Positions 46,380-58,340 of a stretch of DNA of 64,000 nt are shown one piece after another. A model generated the notes under the pieces. That model was not told the origin of the DNA and did no database searches. It saw only the letters and a program-made list of their open reading frames with translations. Source of the DNA: Ampullaceana balthica (taxonomy: Eukaryota; Mollusca; Gastropoda; Lymnaeidae); the NCBI GenBank assembly GCA_944989445.1, contig CALYLW010001376.1, positions 1-64,000 of the forward strand, written 5' to 3'. Made by a program: the position numbers and the translations under genes. Positions within the stretch are counted from its first letter, which is position 1. Each line of letters begins with the position of its first letter.

Positions 46380-47330
46380 ATTTTCTTTTTTTAATTTTAG
46401 TATACGCTGTACTTAAATATAGACACTTAGTTTAAATAACTGGGAGAAAGTCAAGATGAGTTAATGTGTCCTCATATTAATAAAAAATATATTCATAAGA
46501 ATAAAATGCTGCAAAGTAGAACATTGAATACTTGAATAAAATATCAATAAAAGCAGCTGTCGGTTTATATTCGCTCTAATTATTGAAAAGAAAAGAAGAA
46601 AAATTAAATACGTTTCTAAACCCACGTCAATAAAATCAGCACCATTACATCTCAAAACAGGGCCAACAACCGCAGAGAATGAAAATGCCCTTTTCTAACT
46701 TTTATGCAATTTTTATGCAACGCTCTTTTAAAAGGTCATATGATGTTCAACCAATATTAATTAAATGACCAATTATTATTATCCAACCAAAAAAGCGCGG
46801 CTTAAAATCCCCATTAATTGGACGGAGGGAAGCAGTTAAAATCCATTGTCTTAAAATTTACATAAAGATAAGGAAAGTCACTTTTGCTAAATTCCACGCT
46901 TTGATTTACTGAAATGTACCAGAGTTGTAACGTGATCCATTGTACACTGTACTTGCAACTGAGAAATCTGTCCATTGGTCGCTTATTAGGTGGGCGATCA
47001 TATAAATATTTTTTTACCCATTTTGCACATAACATTCGTTATATTGTTGGGAATTTTTATTGAGGATGCCGGTCATAAATGTTTTGTTTGCAATGGCAGT
47101 CTGATACGCATGCGCATGAACTGAAACGGAAGTAAAGATATTGTGTTTGAATCAAGTTTTCTGAAAGTGTTCCAGGCAGAGAATCTTGATCTTTCTTTGT
47201 CGTCAAGAAATAAAATAATTAAAACTGACATTTTTATGTCAGTCATGTTTTTGTCTTTATTTGATGTTTTATACTTTCTAAACCTAGACTACCGGTATAT
47301 CTTTTCTATTTAGATTTCAAATTTGATAGG
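46380..47330. other. No gene seen
   Basis: Low-GC DNA without recognisable coding or transposon ends. From about 47330 to 47420 it becomes a TATA/poly-A-T low-complexity tract. Confidence 0.5.
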
Positions 47331-47559
47331 TTATATATATTATATATATATTATATATATTTTTTATATATATTATTATTAATATTTTTTTTTAATTTAA
47401 AAAAAATATAAAAAAAATAAAATTAAAAAAAAGACGACTTTCATAAGTTAAGTTTTCATACGACTGAAATGTGATAAAATAGCTTTGAAGTGCTAGCATT
47501 AAAATTAATATATGCAAACGCCTGGTACATCTTTGAGTCCACCACTCGCCAAGAGTCAG

Positions 47560-47815
47560 TACGCACGGTCACAAACACACGATCCCCACTGACACTAACA
47601 CACTCACACTCTCAAGGACACCTACACACACTAACATCCACACACACACACACTGACACTTACACCTATAGACACTCTGACATCCACACACATACACTCA
47701 CACTTTGACACCCAAACACAATGACACCCATACATACTAACACACCGACACACACTCACTGACACATTGACACTAACACCCACTTACACGCCTACACCCA
47801 CACACTGCCACCCAC
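47560..47815. repeat. CA-rich impure microsatellite
   Basis: CACACA runs interleaved with CACTGACAC and CATCCACACA. It lies directly upstream of the small two-exon gene's presumed leader. Confidence 0.85.
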
Positions 47816-47960
47816 ACACCAATGAACCCTAAGGCTCAGCCATGAACTTGAAGATGTCCTCCTCCAGTATTGATAACTTTCTTTATCGCCACACGACCAG
47901 CAGCAGATCCCGGCAGTCAGCGCTGTAAGATCTCCGTCACCCGACCAGAAAGTTTTCACC

Positions 47961-50900
47961 ATGTTCAGGCGAGGAAATTTTGGACCTGACAGGACTTTCC
48001 ACAGCCATCGTGGCTTTATGTTGGGCAACCCTGGGTAAGTTTATCTTCAAAATACTGTCGTGTCTATCGTGGTGTGCGGCAGTGCTTCTCAAACTTTTTA
48101 GTATGGCGGACCGGCAGGAATTTTTTCCCTTGCACCAGGGACCGGTGCCCTATTTTCCCTGCACTGACGTTTTTTTTTGTGTCCTTTTTGTTAAATAACT
48201 TCTGCGGACCGGCAGCGTCTGGCCATCGGACCAAAATCGGTCCGCGGACCACACTTTTGAGAAGCACTCGTGTACGGTGTTTACCTAAAGTCTCTGCTTT
48301 GTAAGACGTAAATATTGGCGTAAATATAGGCGTAAATCTTGGTAAATCCCCTTAACGGGGTAAGAATTCTGTAAACACAATCACAGAATAAATTTTAGGG
48401 ACCAAACGGGAAGACATTTTCTACCGGTATCAAATCCGAATAGTTAGATGTACTATTTGCCGGATTCGGGTACGAATCCGAGTACTATGGTTGTTAAACG
48501 AAAATGAGAAATTCGAATTGATGTCGGTTTTGAAAACGGTTAGCGGTTGCTTTATTTTCTCGCAAAACCATAACCGCTTGGTATTTCAGCTTTCACGATT
48601 TCTACACACACACCACAAAAAAAACAAAAACAAAAACAAAATACATAAAATTAAAAAAAAATAAAAAAAATAAAAAATTGTAGGCATTCAATTTGGTTTA
48701 TTACATTTTAATTATTATTGACTGTATTTTTGAAAATTACTTTACAACCGTCTACACTCTTCATGCAAAATGCAAATTATATTATAATTATGACCAGAAG
48801 AAGGGACTATTAGCTACTTTATTAAAATTTAAAACAATAAATTCATGATCTATTACTTGTAAATTCGGTTTCTCTCGTTAATATCTTACTTATTTACTTT
48901 GTAACTGTTAGTGGCTTTAATTTTAGTTAATTTATTTACTTTAATTTGAATTTATTTTATTATTTTATTCGATATTTAAACAGTTTAAATTTTAAATATA
49001 GCGGCGTGGCGCTAATCGCTAGACGTAAACGCGACATTTGCGTAGAATTTTAGTTTATAAACTTTATATCTTAATAATTTCACATTATTATTTTATATAA
49101 TGTGGTTACATTTGTTATATTTTTAGCAATTTGAAAGTATTATAATCTTGTTATTCATCGAATTCCAAAATCGAATTTTTAAAAAAAATATTTTTAGATT
49201 TTTGGCATTTGGCAATTTGCGTGGGCACGATTTGCCGAGGCGAATAGTTCCGAAAAACCAGATTTCTGGCCGGGGCGAATGTCCGGACCGGTTTCCGGTT
49301 GTTCCCGAATAAATTTGATGATTTTTTTTAAAAAATTGAGATTATTGTTATATATACATAGCTTGAAACAGAGACAAGCTCTAAGAGACTTTGATCCAAA
49401 AAAATTAATGTGAAAAATGTAAGAAATACTTTTTTTTCTAACAACAGAGGAGTTTTTTTTAAAAAGTATACAAAATATTTAATCTATTAAAAAGTCTTTG
49501 AAGAAGTGTACATTAAAGTTTTATGTAGCTAATAGACTAGAATCGAATGAAGATGGTGTTTATAGTATTTTTTTAAAATATTAATTTAAGAACATAGTTT
49601 TGCATAATATTTCTTATAGCGTAATGAATTTTGGGGAATAAAAGCATTATTTTCTACTAGGGGCAAGTACCCGGCTATGCCCGGGTTTAACAACAACAGC
49701 AACAACAACAAAAACAACAACAGCAACAAAACAACAAAATCAAACAACAAAAACAAAACAACAACAAACAACAACTACAACAACAACAGCAACAACAACA
49801 AAGCAACAACAACAAAACAACAACTTCAACAACAACAGCAACAACAACAGCAACAACGACAAAACAACAACAGAAACAGCAACAGCAACAAAACAACAAA
49901 AACAAAACAACAACAAAAACAACAAAATTACAACAAAACAACAACAAAACAACTACAACAACAACAGCAACAACAACAAAGCAACAACAACAAAACAACA
50001 ACTACAACAGCAACAACAACAAAGCAACAACAACATGAAGGGCATTGTCGTCGCAGGGCAAGGGATGTGGACAACAACAACAACAGCAAAAACAACACAA
50101 AAGCAACAACAGCAAAAGCAACAACAACAGAAACAACAACAGCAACAACAACAAAAACAACCACAAAAACAAAACAACAACAAAAACAAAACAACAACAA
50201 AAACATCAACAACAAAACAACAACAAAACAACAACACAACAACAACAGCAACAACAACAAAGCAACAACAACAAAACAACAACTACAACAACAAAAGCAA
50301 CAACAACAAAGCAACAACAACAAAAAAAATTATTTTATGGCGATAATCGCCTTCTTGTTAATCTCGACACCAAAATGTTTATTAATTTGCGTCATTATTT
50401 TACGTCTTAATTTTCAATAATTTTTATTTTATATAGCTCATATAAGGGAAAAACTACATTTTGGGCCCCCGGCCCCCAGTATCTTATATATATGGAACGA
50501 AACCTGTTTAATAACCTTTCCGGTATAATTTTGTGTACGTGTACCAAATTTCACGTTATTTGGTTGTCTGGATCTTGAGTTATTAGGGAACAGACAGACA
50601 GACAGACAACAAATGCGTCTTATATATATATAGAGACTAGGGGCAAGTACCCGGCTCCCGCCCGGGTTTAACAACAACAGCAACAAAACAAAAACAACAA
50701 AAACAACAACAAAACAACAAAAACAAAACAACACAAAAACAACAAAACAACAAAAACAAAACAACAACAAAAACAACAAAAACAACAACAAAACAACAAA
50801 AACAAAACAACAACAAAAACAACAACAAAACAAAAACAAAACAACAACAAAACAACAAAACAACAAAAACAAAACAACAACAAAAACAACAAAAACAACA

Positions 50901-53016
50901 ACAAAACAACAAAAACAAAACAACAACAAAAACAACAACAAAACAAAACAAAACAACAACAAAACAACAACTACAACAACAACAGCAACAACAACAAAGC
51001 AACAACAACAAAACAACAAATACAACAGCAACAACAACAAAGCAACAACAACATGAAGGACATTGTCGTCGCAGGGCAAGGGATGTGGACAACAACAACA
51101 ACAGCAAAAACAACACAAAAGCAACAACAGCAACTACAACAGCAGCAACAACAACAAAAACAACAACAGCAACAACAACAAAAACAAAACAACAACAAAA
51201 ACATCAACAACAAAACAACAACAAAACAACAACTACAACAACAACAGCAACAACAACAAAGCAACAACAACAAAACAACAACTACAACAACAAAAGCAAC
51301 AACAACAAAGCAACAACAACAAAAAAATTTATTTTATGGCGATAATCGCCTTCTTGTTAATCTCGACACCAAAATGTTTATTAATTTGCGTCATTATTTT
51401 ACGTCTTAATTTTCAATAATTTTTATTTTATATAGCTCATATAGGGAAAAACTACATTTTGGGCCCCCGGGCCCCAGTATCTTATATATATGGAACGAAA
51501 CCCGTTTAATAACCTTTCCGGTATAATTTTGTGTACGTGTACCAAATTTCACGTTATTTTGTTGTCTGGATCTTGAGTTATTAGGGAACAGACAGACAAC
51601 CAGACAGACAACAAATGCGTCTTATATATATATAGAGATAGAGACTAGGGGCAAGTACCCGGCTCCCGCCCGGGTTTAACAACAACAGCAACAAAACAAA
51701 AACAACAAAAACAACAACAAAACAACAAAAACAAAACAACAACAAAAACAACAAAACAACAAAAACAAAACAACAACAAAAACAACAACAAAACAAAAAC
51801 AAAACAACAACAAAAACAATAACAAAACAAAAACAAAACAACAACAAAAACAACAACTACAACAACAACAAAACAACAACTACAACAACAACAGCAACAA
51901 CAACAAAGCAACAACAACAAAACAACAAATACAACAGCAACAACAACAAAGCAACAACAACATGAAGGACATTGTCGTCGCAGGGCAAGGGATGTGGACA
52001 ACAACAACAACAGCAAAAACAACACAAAAGCAACAACAGCAGCAACAACAACAAAAACAACAACAGCAACAACAACAACAAACAAAACACAACAACAAAA
52101 CAACATCAACAACAAAACAACAACAAAACAACAACTACAACAACAACAACAACAACAACAACAAAAAAAATTATTTTATGGCGATAATCGCCTTCTTGTT
52201 AATCTCGACACCAAAATGTTTATTAATTTGCGTCATTATTTTACGTCTTAATTTTCAATAATTTTTATTTTATATAGCTCATATAGGGAAAAACTACATT
52301 TTGGGCCCCCGGGCACCCAGTATCTTATATATATGGAACGAAACCCTGTTTAATAACCTTTCCGGTATAATTTTGTGTACGTGTACCAAATTTCACGTTA
52401 TTTGGTTGTCTGGATCTTGAGTTATTAGGGAACAGACAGACAGACAGACAACAAATGCGGCTTATATATATAGAGATGTTCTGGGGGTGTAAAAAAAACA
52501 CTTCCATTTTTTAAATTGTTTATTGTCCGTTTATATTTAAAATTAACATATTATTTTCTAAACATTATTTACTTTTATTCACTGAACGGACCAGATGCAT
52601 TTTTTGAACAACCCAGTTGAACACTTTACGAGACAAATTATAAATTTGAGGAAAATATCACGGGGGTAAACAAATAGGTATCGCCCCACAAGATGGAAAT
52701 TCGAACGGAGAGCTAGTCTGTTGAATATTTTTATAGCGTGATTTTCAAAGCACTAAGATTAAAGTTTATGCTGTTTATTTGTTTTTTTTTCTTCAATACA
52801 CACCACAGACGTCACTTGAACATCTTCCACAACTCACTGTTGAGTGACAGCATCAATTACTACATCTACGGACAGGGGGACATCAACAACCAGGCGTCAT
52901 CCAAGCCAAACGTTACATCACCGACAAGTGGGGGCTCGTCTGGAACCACTCCGCCGAAAGAGAACACCTCGCCCGGCAATATTGCGCCAAGTGAGAACTC
53001 AGACTTCAGACTTTGA
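47961..53016 (+). CDS. Probable small two-exon gene, product unknown (93 aa)
   Basis: Exon A: 47961-48034, starting ATG (ACC before it) and ending ...AACCCTGG with donor GTAAGT. Exon B: 52809-53016, acceptor ...CACACCACAG, ending in TGA. Phases fit exactly (GG + A). The product begins MFRRGNFGPDRTFHSHRGFM, continues LGNPGRHLNIFHNSLLSDSI and ends with a Ser/Thr/Pro/Asn-rich tail (SKPNVTSPTSGGSSGTTPPK). The tail looks disordered; no signal peptide or domain is recognised. A stop lies in frame upstream at 47874. Codon use and GC content are higher than the surroundings, supporting real coding. A possible donor (CCAA then GTGAGA, near 52990) would extend it to an exon off-window. Intron 4.77 kb, full of transposons. 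Confidence 0.5.
48080..48269. mobile_element. hAT MITE (CAGTGCTTCTCAAAC), 190 bp
   Basis: Ends CAGTGCTTCTCAAACTTTTT and TTTTGAGAAGCACTC. Flanks GTGTGCGG and GTGTACGG match 7/8. GC-rich CGGACCGGCAG subterminal motifs occur at both ends. It lies 45 nt inside the intron after exon A's donor. This complete copy defines the ends used by the hAT at 26934-29207. Confidence 0.87.
48397..49306. mobile_element. AGGGACCAA TIR element, 910 bp
   Basis: Starts AGGGACCAAACGGGAAGACA and ends GGTTTCCGGTTGTTCCC. Shares TCCGAAT, TTGCCGGATTCGGGTACG and AATAGTTCCGAAAAACC blocks with the 319-bp copy in transglutaminase intron 6. No coding capacity seen. Confidence 0.72.
49667..52476 (-). mobile_element. Head-to-tail array of three Helitron-type elements
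   Basis: Units 49667-50636, 50637-51644 and 51645-52476, read on the minus strand. Each begins TCTCTATATATATAAG and ends with the hairpin ACCCGG...CCGGGT, 12 nt, then CTAG. The outer ends sit between A and T of the host. Adjacent units join directly (CTAG then TCTCTATA). Interiors hold long (CAA)n/(CAG)n tracts around a conserved block containing ATTGTCGTCGCAGGGCAAGG, and a shared ~300-bp segment with GTGAAATTTGGTACACGTAC. No Rep/helicase gene, so non-autonomous. Poly-Q/N and poly-C/V frames inside are low-complexity artefacts. Confidence 0.85.
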
Positions 53017-53114
53017 AAATGATTTACACGAGAAGCACCCTGTAAATCATTTGCAGATAAACGTCAGTCCACGGGCCGCGTGCGGTCCGCTACGGGGTTA
53101 TTTGCTGATCCAAA

Positions 53115-53117
<3 letters not shown>

Positions 53118-53169
<52 letters not shown>
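53118..53169. repeat. (TA)n microsatellite
   Basis: Pure TA run next to the TAGGGCTG hAT element; the matching element at 60996 also has a TA run at one end. Confidence 0.95.
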
Positions 53170-53171
<2 letters not shown>

Positions 53172-53998
53172 TAGGGCTGCGGAAATTAACGATTAATTTC
53201 TCGATTAATCGATAAAATATTTTATCGATTAAACATTTTTTAACAATTAATCGACCCACCACTTATAAATGAACTGGAAGTAAAAAAAAGTAAACTATTT
53301 CAGTCGAAAAATATAATCTTATATCCGGACGATTACATAATCATTTTGTTTTTAAACTATTGACTGACGTGAATGTTCAAAATGTTATTAAAGGTTATTG
53401 TGTCCATTGATGGAAATTGTTTGCCTACCATGAAATGTTCCCTCTAAATCTAAGCTTCGTTGGTCCGTGTGCAAAGTTAAAAAAAAACAATTCGTGTGCA
53501 AAGTGGCATAAAGGCCAATTTTATGTGCAATATTTTACAAAAATTTGCTGCGCGGTGATTCTAAATTCCTACATGGCGTGGGTCAAATATCTGCGCAGCT
53601 GCGCTGCTTAACGCGAACATGGCTACTATGTTTCTAAACACTTTGCTTACATATCACCTGCAAACCAAAAATCCACTACAGTATCGGAAACTTCAGCTGA
53701 AACAATCTAAAGCTATGTGAACGATTGTTCATCTCGGCTGGTTATATTGTCAATAAGATCCGCTCATCACTTGAACCAAATAATGTCAATACACTTATCT
53801 GTTTGCCTTGTTGGTTAAAAGATGTCATATAAAAAAGACATTCCAGTGCTATTTCGATTTTCTTCGAAAAGTTAGTTGCATAAACGCAACGTATGACACC
53901 ATAAATTTCAATTTTTGGCTTTAATCGAAATTAACGATTAATTAATCGTTAATTTTTTTAAGTTAACGATTAAATTTAAATTAATCGTTAACAGCCCT
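53172..53998. mobile_element. TAGGGCTG hAT-like element, long form, copy 3
   Basis: Starts TAGGGCTGCGGAAATTAACG and ends TTAATCGTTAACAGCCCT. About 827 bp, very similar along its length to 60996-61823 (shared ACCCACCACTTATAAATGAA, CTTCAGCTGAAACAATCTAA). The interior looks like decayed transposase sequence but no frame is intact. Target duplication unclear because of the TA run. Confidence 0.8.
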
Positions 53999-54114
53999 CC
54001 CTGCTTTATACTAAAAAAGAGTTGATCTACTTTACTTCGCTCTTTGAGGTAAGAACTCCCTGATAGTTTTTTTTCTTCTTTTAAATAATACCCCGTGCAA
54101 GCTACGTAAATCTT

Positions 54115-54371
54115 TGGGGGGACGCGATGATTGGGTGGCAGCGCGCTCGACTGGCGTACCGATGGTCACGGGTTCGAATCCATGTGAAGGCAAGGATTTC
54201 CCGGGGCCTAGGGCGTCCCTGAGCCACACAGCTCAGAATGGGTACCTAACACTAGTTAGGTGGCTGGGTAGTGAACCCTCATAGCCGTGGCCTGCCAACA
54301 GATCATCCGTCATGGTCTGTGGACGCAATTATCTTCTGGATAGGAGCTGATAGATAAGAGAAGAGTAAGAG
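54115..54371 (+). mobile_element. tRNA-derived SINE, full length
   Basis: tRNA-like head (GATTGGGTGGCAGCGCGCTC...CACGGGTTCGAATCC with an exact B box), body GGGGCCTAGGGCGTCCC and AGCCGTGGCCTGCCAACAG, then TGGACGCAATTATCTTCTGG and a GATAAGAGAAGAG tail. Target duplication AAATCTT on both sides (54108-54114; 54372-54378). The last ~50 bp match the 3' UTR and tail of the (GATAA)n LINE family. Not a functional tRNA gene. Confidence 0.85.
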
Positions 54372-54379
54372 AAATCTTA

Positions 54380-55800
54380 ATTTAACGGTATTGAAATGAT
54401 CTCCCTTTGCTTTAATGTCCATGCGTACACCACTAGCACTAGCAGCGTTTATGGTCACCTGTTATCATATTCTATCGTCATACTTAGTGACAGTACAACC
54501 ACAGTGATCACTGATTATTCGTTTTCTTCTTGGCCCCACACTCAGCACTTAATGTAGCTGAACTTGTCCGTTATTTCGTCCCAATGTTTATGTAACCAGT
54601 GCAGAAATAGTTCAACACTATACGCCCCGCGGCGTAGCATACGTCGCAGACTTGCTCATGGAGAGTTCTTTTACCCCTTTAATGCACTTTTTAGGGCGCC
54701 TACGGCGCCGACCTTTTTCAAAAGCCCAACTAACTTGTCCTTGTTTGATCAATACGAAATATTAAACTTTCTGAAATGCACACAAAGTATTTTATAATAG
54801 GGGTTGTTTTTGTTTTTTGATGATATAATTAACCATCATCAAATCCTCTTTTTACATTGTTCCCTTTTTACAAAATTAAAATATCAGCGAAAACAATGAC
54901 GTCATATAATTTTTTTTACAGCGCATATTTAATTTGCACACCTTTTGATGCAGTAATTTGGTGCGCTGCTTTCTAAAATTAGTATCTGTTACACATGCAG
55001 CTTCTTGTTGCCTCGCAGGGTCCGACCACGAAGAGAATTATATATATAGATTCTGCCTTGCACTAGAAGTGAGGTTTCTTTTCTTTTATTTTTACTAGAC
55101 TTTTGTATAACTTAATAGGAATTACGTCATGGTACAAGGTTCCTGTCGATACAAAACATTCCATCGGTGTGTACGCTTTTTATTCGTGACCTCGTGTAAT
55201 TTTTGTTGATATAGAAATGAAACAATTTCCTCGACTCTGTCTTATTTTAAAAACAAAGTTATAATGTACACGCCATCACGTTTTTAATCTCAATTCCAGC
55301 AAACAGCGTATCTGCCACATAATATATCTCTCAAGACTGTGTGTATTGTTTTTTTTAATTTGTAACGGCCCATAAGACTTTGCATCAACACGATGAAAAC
55401 AATAAAACTCAAACAACTCACTCAAATCACTTCTCATACGTTAAACGTTTTTCCGATCTGAAAGTGTTCTATAACTGTATTTCCATAGCATCAAACAATA
55501 GAAGAAGCATCTGTAATAGATAAGTTGTCAATAAATGAGTAAAATAATAATAGTGGGATGAATGCCCTAGGCAGGGAATCTACGATTTAGGCAAAGAAAA
55601 AAAAAGTATTTAATCCATTTTGTTTCAAAAAGTGCTAAAAATCAAAATAACTATTTTCTGACCGATATTTCAATAATTTCTTTTAAATTTTTGCTTGGAA
55701 AAAAAAATCAGTAGGGCAGTAAAACTGTTAAAGATACAACAGGTTGTCAGTCTACAATATTAAAAAAATAACCAAATGTAATTAGTATTTCCTGAAGTTA
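54380..55800. other. No gene recognised
   Basis: A GC-richer patch at about 54560-54720 (CCGCGGCGTAGC, GGCGCCTACGGCGCC palindrome) stands out but has no recognisable protein. The rest is AT-rich. Confidence 0.45.
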
Positions 55801-55809
55801 TTTTAACGA

Positions 55810-56130
55810 TATGCTATTCCAGGGGTTGGTTCCTATCGAAATCCGATGCCAAGAAATTAATGTACTAAATAAAGGTTATGATTACTTAGGTAAGGTTAAT
55901 TTAAAGTGGGAAGACTGTTTTAATGCGTCTGTTGGTGGTGCTCCAGATATGTTTTGTCGTGTACGTGGTCTTTCGGCTTTCGCAAGAGAGAAGAATCCGA
56001 AAATGTGTAGTTAACCATAGTAATAATAGTAATATCAATTGTCAAGCTCTGCTTGTGAAACATTTGGACCCTGAACTGGAGGTCGCGATGTATGATATAA
56101 TAAAGATTGTGGATTTTATTAAAAACTAAC
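55810..56130 (+). mobile_element. hAT transposase fragment (FAM200/ZBED5-like)
   Basis: GGAPDMFCRVRGLSAFAREK, then after a frameshift CQALLVKHLDPELEVAMYDI and IKIVDFIKN. This follows the family pattern TDGAPxMxGxxxGxxAFV...HxxALxxKxLxPEL...VIKIVNFIK. Only the middle of the catalytic region remains. Confidence 0.65.
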
Positions 56131-56139
56131 ACAGCTCCT

Positions 56140-57220
56140 AAAATAACACGTTTAGAATACTCTAGAATATTTCAGATCAGCACTAAATAAAGTTACTACT
56201 ATTATAGTCTGATATGTAATAAAGAGCTAACAGTTTTTAATTTGTCCCGTAACAATCGGTGAAAAATGAAGCCGATCCAGCAAAAAATGAATTTAACAAA
56301 TTTCTTTCAACAATCTAGAATAAAGTCGATAATGAGATTTAAAAATAAAAATTATATATTTAAAAACATAAAATGTTTTCAACAGTACCATTAACATAAG
56401 CATAAACACACGTATTAAAATTATATTTATACGAGCAACCGAGCCCGTCCAAGGACGTTCCGCCACCGTTCAACAGCCGTCTCGACCGGCATACATGTGC
56501 ATCACGTCAAAAATATTATTCATTTTAGTTTAAATAAATAACTCGTAAAAACAGAGCTTTTGACTATAAATCCCAACGCGCATAGCTCAAAATAAAGTTT
56601 TGGAAGAAATACTGCACCAAAAATAACTCGCTTTGAACGTCCGCGTAAACTTGATATGATTGGCTGTATGAGTCATGTGCGTTTCAGAGACCAATCGCTA
56701 TAGTTGACGGGACAAAACTTGGCCTTTTATTATAACTATATAGGATAATCTAAGAGATTCTTGCCGACCTGTATATTTTTGTATAATAGCTAATTAATAA
56801 ATCTTTCATTTATTGTTTTGATTACAAAACTTTTTGAATTTTTTATTTCACTTAAAAGCTTTATCGCATTTATAAATTGGATAATTTGTTTTTAAAAATA
56901 GATATAATCGGAATGTATTTATTTGATAAGGGAAAAATATTTGCTAAAGAATATTGTGTTAGTTAAGGGAAGTAATTTTTGTCTCAAACGCGTATCTTTT
57001 AAATGTAAAACATGTAAGTATAAGAGACATTTTACCTGAACTTATATTGTTTATATAGTATATATAAATGATGTAGTAAACTAGTTCCTTTTTTGTAAAT
57101 ATTAGATACATTTTTAGTCTTTTGTTGAACGTTATTAATTCAGCAGAAAACTAGGTTTTTAAAACAATCATAGGAGGAGATATTTAATATGAACTGAATT
57201 TCGTTTCACTGCACTTCCAG
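56140..57220. other. No gene recognised
   Basis: AT-rich. A segment at about 56430-56760 with CTTTTGACTATAAATCC and CTATATAGGATAAT resembles termini of the complex satellite/Helitron-like repeats but cannot be assigned. Confidence 0.4.
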
Positions 57221-57229
57221 GAGACACTG

Positions 57230-58340
57230 GATTACAAAGTGATACGTCACTTTCTTTCGTTCCTTTTAATAGTACTGAAAAGACCATCCGTCATGGATAC
57301 GGTCTACGAACTAGAAAACTCAGTCCCCATACCTAAGCGCAGGGAACGAATGCAACTGGTCCTTTTCTCTAGGACCACATGAAAGCCCTTACTTGCCTGA
57401 ACTACGCTTGACACTGGCAAATACAGCGGTGACGAAAGCCAGTCCCGTCGAGCTCTAGCGAGACGAGACTCTGAAGACAATCGAGGCTTATGGCGACAAA
57501 GTGGTAAACGTCTTCACGGATGGCTCACGCCTCAAGGATGGCAGAAGTGGATACGGAGTACTGATTCGATACCCTCGACCTGACAGTATTGAACTGTCAG
57601 GGCCGCGCGGATCCGCATACAGTAGTCACGACGCCGAACTGGAGGCGATCTGCAGGGGTTTGAAGGGAGTGCGCCGACGTCTAGCAAGAAGAAAGGTTTT
57701 CCCGACCGTCGTAGTCTTCACCGACTCACGGTTTTCGCTCGAGACTGTAGGGCGATCCTCTCTGGAGACGAAAACGGTCAGTGTCATTTTGGAAACAGTA
57801 GGTGAAATCCTAGCACGAGGCGGAAAAGTAGTCCTTCATTACATCACTGGGCACAGTGGTGAGACTCACTCAGATAGGGTCGATAAGTTAGCGAGAGAAG
57901 GTTCAGCTCAGCCCCAACCCGATCGCCCAATGACCCAGCTGGGGTCGTGGCTTAAAGACCATTTCCGAGAGAAATGGCTTCAGGGCTGGACGTCTGGAAG
58001 CACGGCCAGAAAAGTATTCCAGTACATGCTGCGACCGAGCAAAAGCGACGCTTGGTGGGAAATTGGACGTAGCAATCAGACGCTCATAACTAGAATGAGA
58101 ACTCAACATTGTCCCATACGAAGCTTCTTGTACAAATTCGACACTAGAAGGGAACTGGCCTGTCGGCTGTGTGGCCACCCGGAGGAGACGGTGGCCCACG
58201 TACTCGAAGAGATCCCCGAGCTGTGCAGGGATTTGGAAGCAGAAGTCACGTTACCTGCAGAGGAGTGCCTCTATGGCGATGCCCGCTTGGTGAGGCTCGC
58301 CCTACAGAGGAGTACCTCTATGGCGATGCCCGCTTGGTGA
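57230..58340 (+). mobile_element. LINE 3' part with RNase H domain (I-clade-like)
   Basis: An open frame at 57501-58340 (279 codons) encodes RNase H1: VNVFTDGSRLKDGRSGYGVL (Asp), DAELEAI (Glu), VVVFTDSRFSLETV (Asp), ITGHSGETHSDRVDKLAREG (His/Asp). A Cys/His knuckle CRLCGHPEETVAHVL follows, typical of ORF2 C-termini. An RNase H domain after the reverse transcriptase is known from the I group of LINEs. Upstream 57230-57500 has out-of-frame fragments (MDTVYELENSVPIPKRRERM), so the reverse transcriptase is lost and the copy is 5'-truncated. The region is far more GC-rich than its surroundings. The frame runs into the 47-bp minisatellite. Confidence 0.85.

Noticed and set aside
47980..48198. Open frame DLTGLSTAIVALCWATLGKF as a membrane protein
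   Set aside because: It runs through a splice donor and into a hAT MITE; the alternative frame ends at a consensus donor in phase with a downstream exon.
49677..52261. Long poly-Gln/Asn and poly-Cys/Val/Leu open frames on both strands
   Set aside because: They are translations of CAA/CAG tracts inside the Helitron units, open in several frames at once; no coding signal.
54115..54190. Candidate tRNA gene
   Set aside because: A- and B-box-like sequences are present, but no proper cloverleaf is formed and the sequence continues into a dispersed SINE body with target duplication.
57903..58199. Minus-strand open frame opposite the RNase H domain
   Set aside because: Shadow of the GC-rich plus-strand coding sequence; no family resemblance.
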